A stretch of 6,859 nt of DNA, from contig JAVVFI010000308.1 of the NCBI GenBank assembly GCA_032250555.1, forward strand, positions 1 through 6,859. The letters run 5' to 3'. Positions 6,160 through 6,859 of this stretch are shown in pieces. The position numbers were made by a program, and so were the translations under genes. How positions within the stretch are numbered: the stretch's first letter is position 1; each line of letters opens with the position of its first letter. This DNA is from NIOZ-UU13 sp032250555 (lineage in GTDB: Bacteria > Planctomycetota > Phycisphaerae > Sedimentisphaerales > Anaerobacaceae). Below the pieces are notes generated by a model, which ran no database searches, was not told where the DNA came from, and worked only from the letters and a program-made list of their open reading frames with translations.

Positions 6160-6522
6160 ATGGTTGAAAAAATTAAAAATTTCAGAGATTTGGATATATG
6201 GAAGAAGGGTATAGAAATTGTGAGAACTGTGTACGAAACCGTAAATGTTTTTCCTAAACAGGAATCCTACGGTTTGAATAGTCAAATGCAGCGTAGCTCA
6301 GTATCTATACCATCGAACATAGCCGAAGGATTTAATAGATTTCACAATAAGGAATATAGGCAGTTTTTGTATATGTCATTAGGTTCATGTGCAGAATTGG
6401 AAACACAAATTGAGATAGCTTGAGAGCTAAAGTACATTAATGAACTGAGAAAAAGTCATTTGCTGGAGAAGCTTGATCATGAGTCTCGCATGATCAGGAA
6501 TTTAATTAAGAAACTCGACTGA
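6160..6522 (+). pseudogene. Four-helix-bundle (S23/IVP-like) protein gene interrupted by in-frame TGA
   Basis: The frame from ATG 6160 encodes 87 residues with the family's signatures: FRDLDIWKKGIEI, FPKQESYGLNSQMQRSSVSI, IPSNIAEGFNRF and GSCAELETQIEIA. It then meets TGA at 6421-6423. The same frame continues without shift for 32 more codons (ELKYINELRKSHLLEKLDHE then a last helix ending IKKLD) to TGA at 6520-6522. The sum, about 120 residues, is the usual length of these proteins, and the continuation supplies the missing fourth helix. So a single nonsense change, for example from TGG or CGA, is the simplest reading. The family includes proteins encoded in 23S rRNA intervening sequences and relatives of the Avd accessory protein of diversity-generating retroelements; its role in this setting is unknown. 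The gene is visibly AT-richer than its neighbours, has no strong ribosome binding site, and lies between inverted repeats. A sequencing error remains possible. Confidence 0.8.
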
Positions 6523-6546
6523 GCGTATTTGGTAGCTGGAAGACAA

Positions 6547-6588
6547 AATACGAGATACGCTTCACGAGATACGATTCACGAGATACGA
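6547..6588. repeat. Right repeat of the four-helix-bundle cassette (14-base tandem units)
   Basis: Three adjacent 14-base units are seen: AATACGAGATACGC (6547-6560, diverged), and TTCACGAGATACGA twice, identical, at 6561-6574 and 6575-6588. The stretch 6557-6572 is the exact reverse complement of 6109-6124 left of the gene. The array ends about 20 bases before the next gene's ATG, so it lies in that gene's 5' region and may carry its promoter. There are no spacers, so it is not a CRISPR array. Confidence 0.75.
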
Positions 6589-6608
6589 TTTATGGGAGGT
6601 AATTGAAA

Positions 6609-6859
6609 ATGAAACTGAAAAAACTATTTTGCTCACTTTTTGCCCTGATGATTATCATCGGTGGCTGCAGGAAAAAGAAAACCGAGCCGGCCCAGCAAAC
6701 TAAGGCTGAGACCGAAACAAAGCAGACACAACCAACTGCCGACAGCACCCCATCAACAACCGGCGGCAAACCCGCTCCTGCCTTCGCATTACAGGATTTG
6801 AATGGTAAAAGCGTCAGCCTTGCGGATTTACGGGGTAAAGTGGTAGTCCTGGACTTTTG
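6609..6859 (+). CDS. Thioredoxin-fold (redoxin/TlpA-like) lipoprotein, N-terminal part
   Basis: Eighty-three residues are visible before the right edge. The start ATG at 6609 has the best ribosome binding site of the window, GGGAGGT at 6594-6600. The signal is of lipoprotein type: Lys2, Lys4, Lys5, hydrophobic 6-17, lipobox IGGC with Cys20. A low-complexity Lys/Glu/Thr/Gln/Pro linker (21-52) follows. Then GKPAPAFALQDLNGKSVSLA and DLRGKVVVLDF (about 53-83) match the opening strands of the AhpC/TSA and TlpA/ResA family. The next bases (TG) would start the Trp of the usual FWA--C motif, so the catalytic cysteines are beyond the edge. TlpA/ResA-type members reduce disulfides at the outer face of the membrane, for example in cytochrome c maturation; peroxidase-type members remove peroxides. 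The choice cannot be made here. Its link to the ATPase genes is position only. Confidence 0.88.
   Translation, partial: MKLKKLFCSLFALMIIIGGCRKKKTEPAQQTKAETETKQTQPTADSTPSTTGGKPAPAFALQDLNGKSVSLADLRGKVVVLDF

Noticed and set aside
6421..6423. TGA reassigned to tryptophan or another amino acid
   Set aside because: Trp is encoded by TGG throughout the conserved genes, no other gene needs readthrough of TGA, and the proper end of the same gene (6520-6522) is also TGA.
6547..6588. CRISPR array
   Set aside because: Units are 14 bases, directly adjacent, with no spacers and no cas genes nearby.
6561..6589. Promoter made by the repeats (TTCACG, 17 bases, TACGAT)
   Set aside because: Each box matches only about four of six consensus bases; too weak to list as a promoter.

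Overview
The window is bacterial, entirely plus-strand in its coding, and is built around the membrane and stalk half of a V/A-type (rotary) ATPase. It starts inside the 3' end of a malic enzyme gene. After a structured intergenic stretch come five ATPase genes in the order H(G)-I-K-E-C, matching the first five genes of the Enterococcus hirae Na+-ATPase operon (ntpF-I-K-E-C). Next are an ankyrin-repeat lipoprotein, a four-helix-bundle (S23/IVP-like) gene broken by an in-frame TGA, and the start of a thioredoxin-fold (redoxin/TlpA-like) lipoprotein that runs off the right edge. The organism cannot be fixed from the sequence. Moderate GC, a bacterial V/A-ATPase, lipoproteins, a four-helix-bundle gene and short cgtgaa-type repeats would fit an environmental Planctomycetota-like (Phycisphaerae) or related genome, but that is only a guess.

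Layout: 2-349 malic enzyme C-terminus; 350-559 intergenic with a 9-bp long-range inverted repeat enclosing smaller hairpins, and a possible promoter; 560-5190 ATPase genes (H 560-865, I 869-2836, K 2868-3365, E 3445-4038, C 4150-5193), with a REP-like palindrome between E and C; 5193-6107 ankyrin lipoprotein, whose ATG overlaps the stop codon of subunit C; 6109-6588 a repeat-flanked cassette holding the disrupted four-helix-bundle gene; 6609-6859 the redoxin lipoprotein with a strong ribosome binding site.

How the genes work together: I and K form the ion-conducting half-channel and rotor ring, E and H the peripheral stalks, and C the socket joining rotor ring to central shaft. The ion site in K carries every side chain known to ligate Na+ in E. 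hirae NtpK, so the machine is probably Na+-coupled. The catalytic A and B subunits and the shaft subunits D and F/G are not present. In E. hirae they would follow C directly, and here an ankyrin lipoprotein sits in that place. The most interesting points are this split operon with a translationally coupled ankyrin lipoprotein, the structured RNA-like element ahead of a Na+-type ATPase, and the inverted-repeat-bounded four-helix-bundle cassette.
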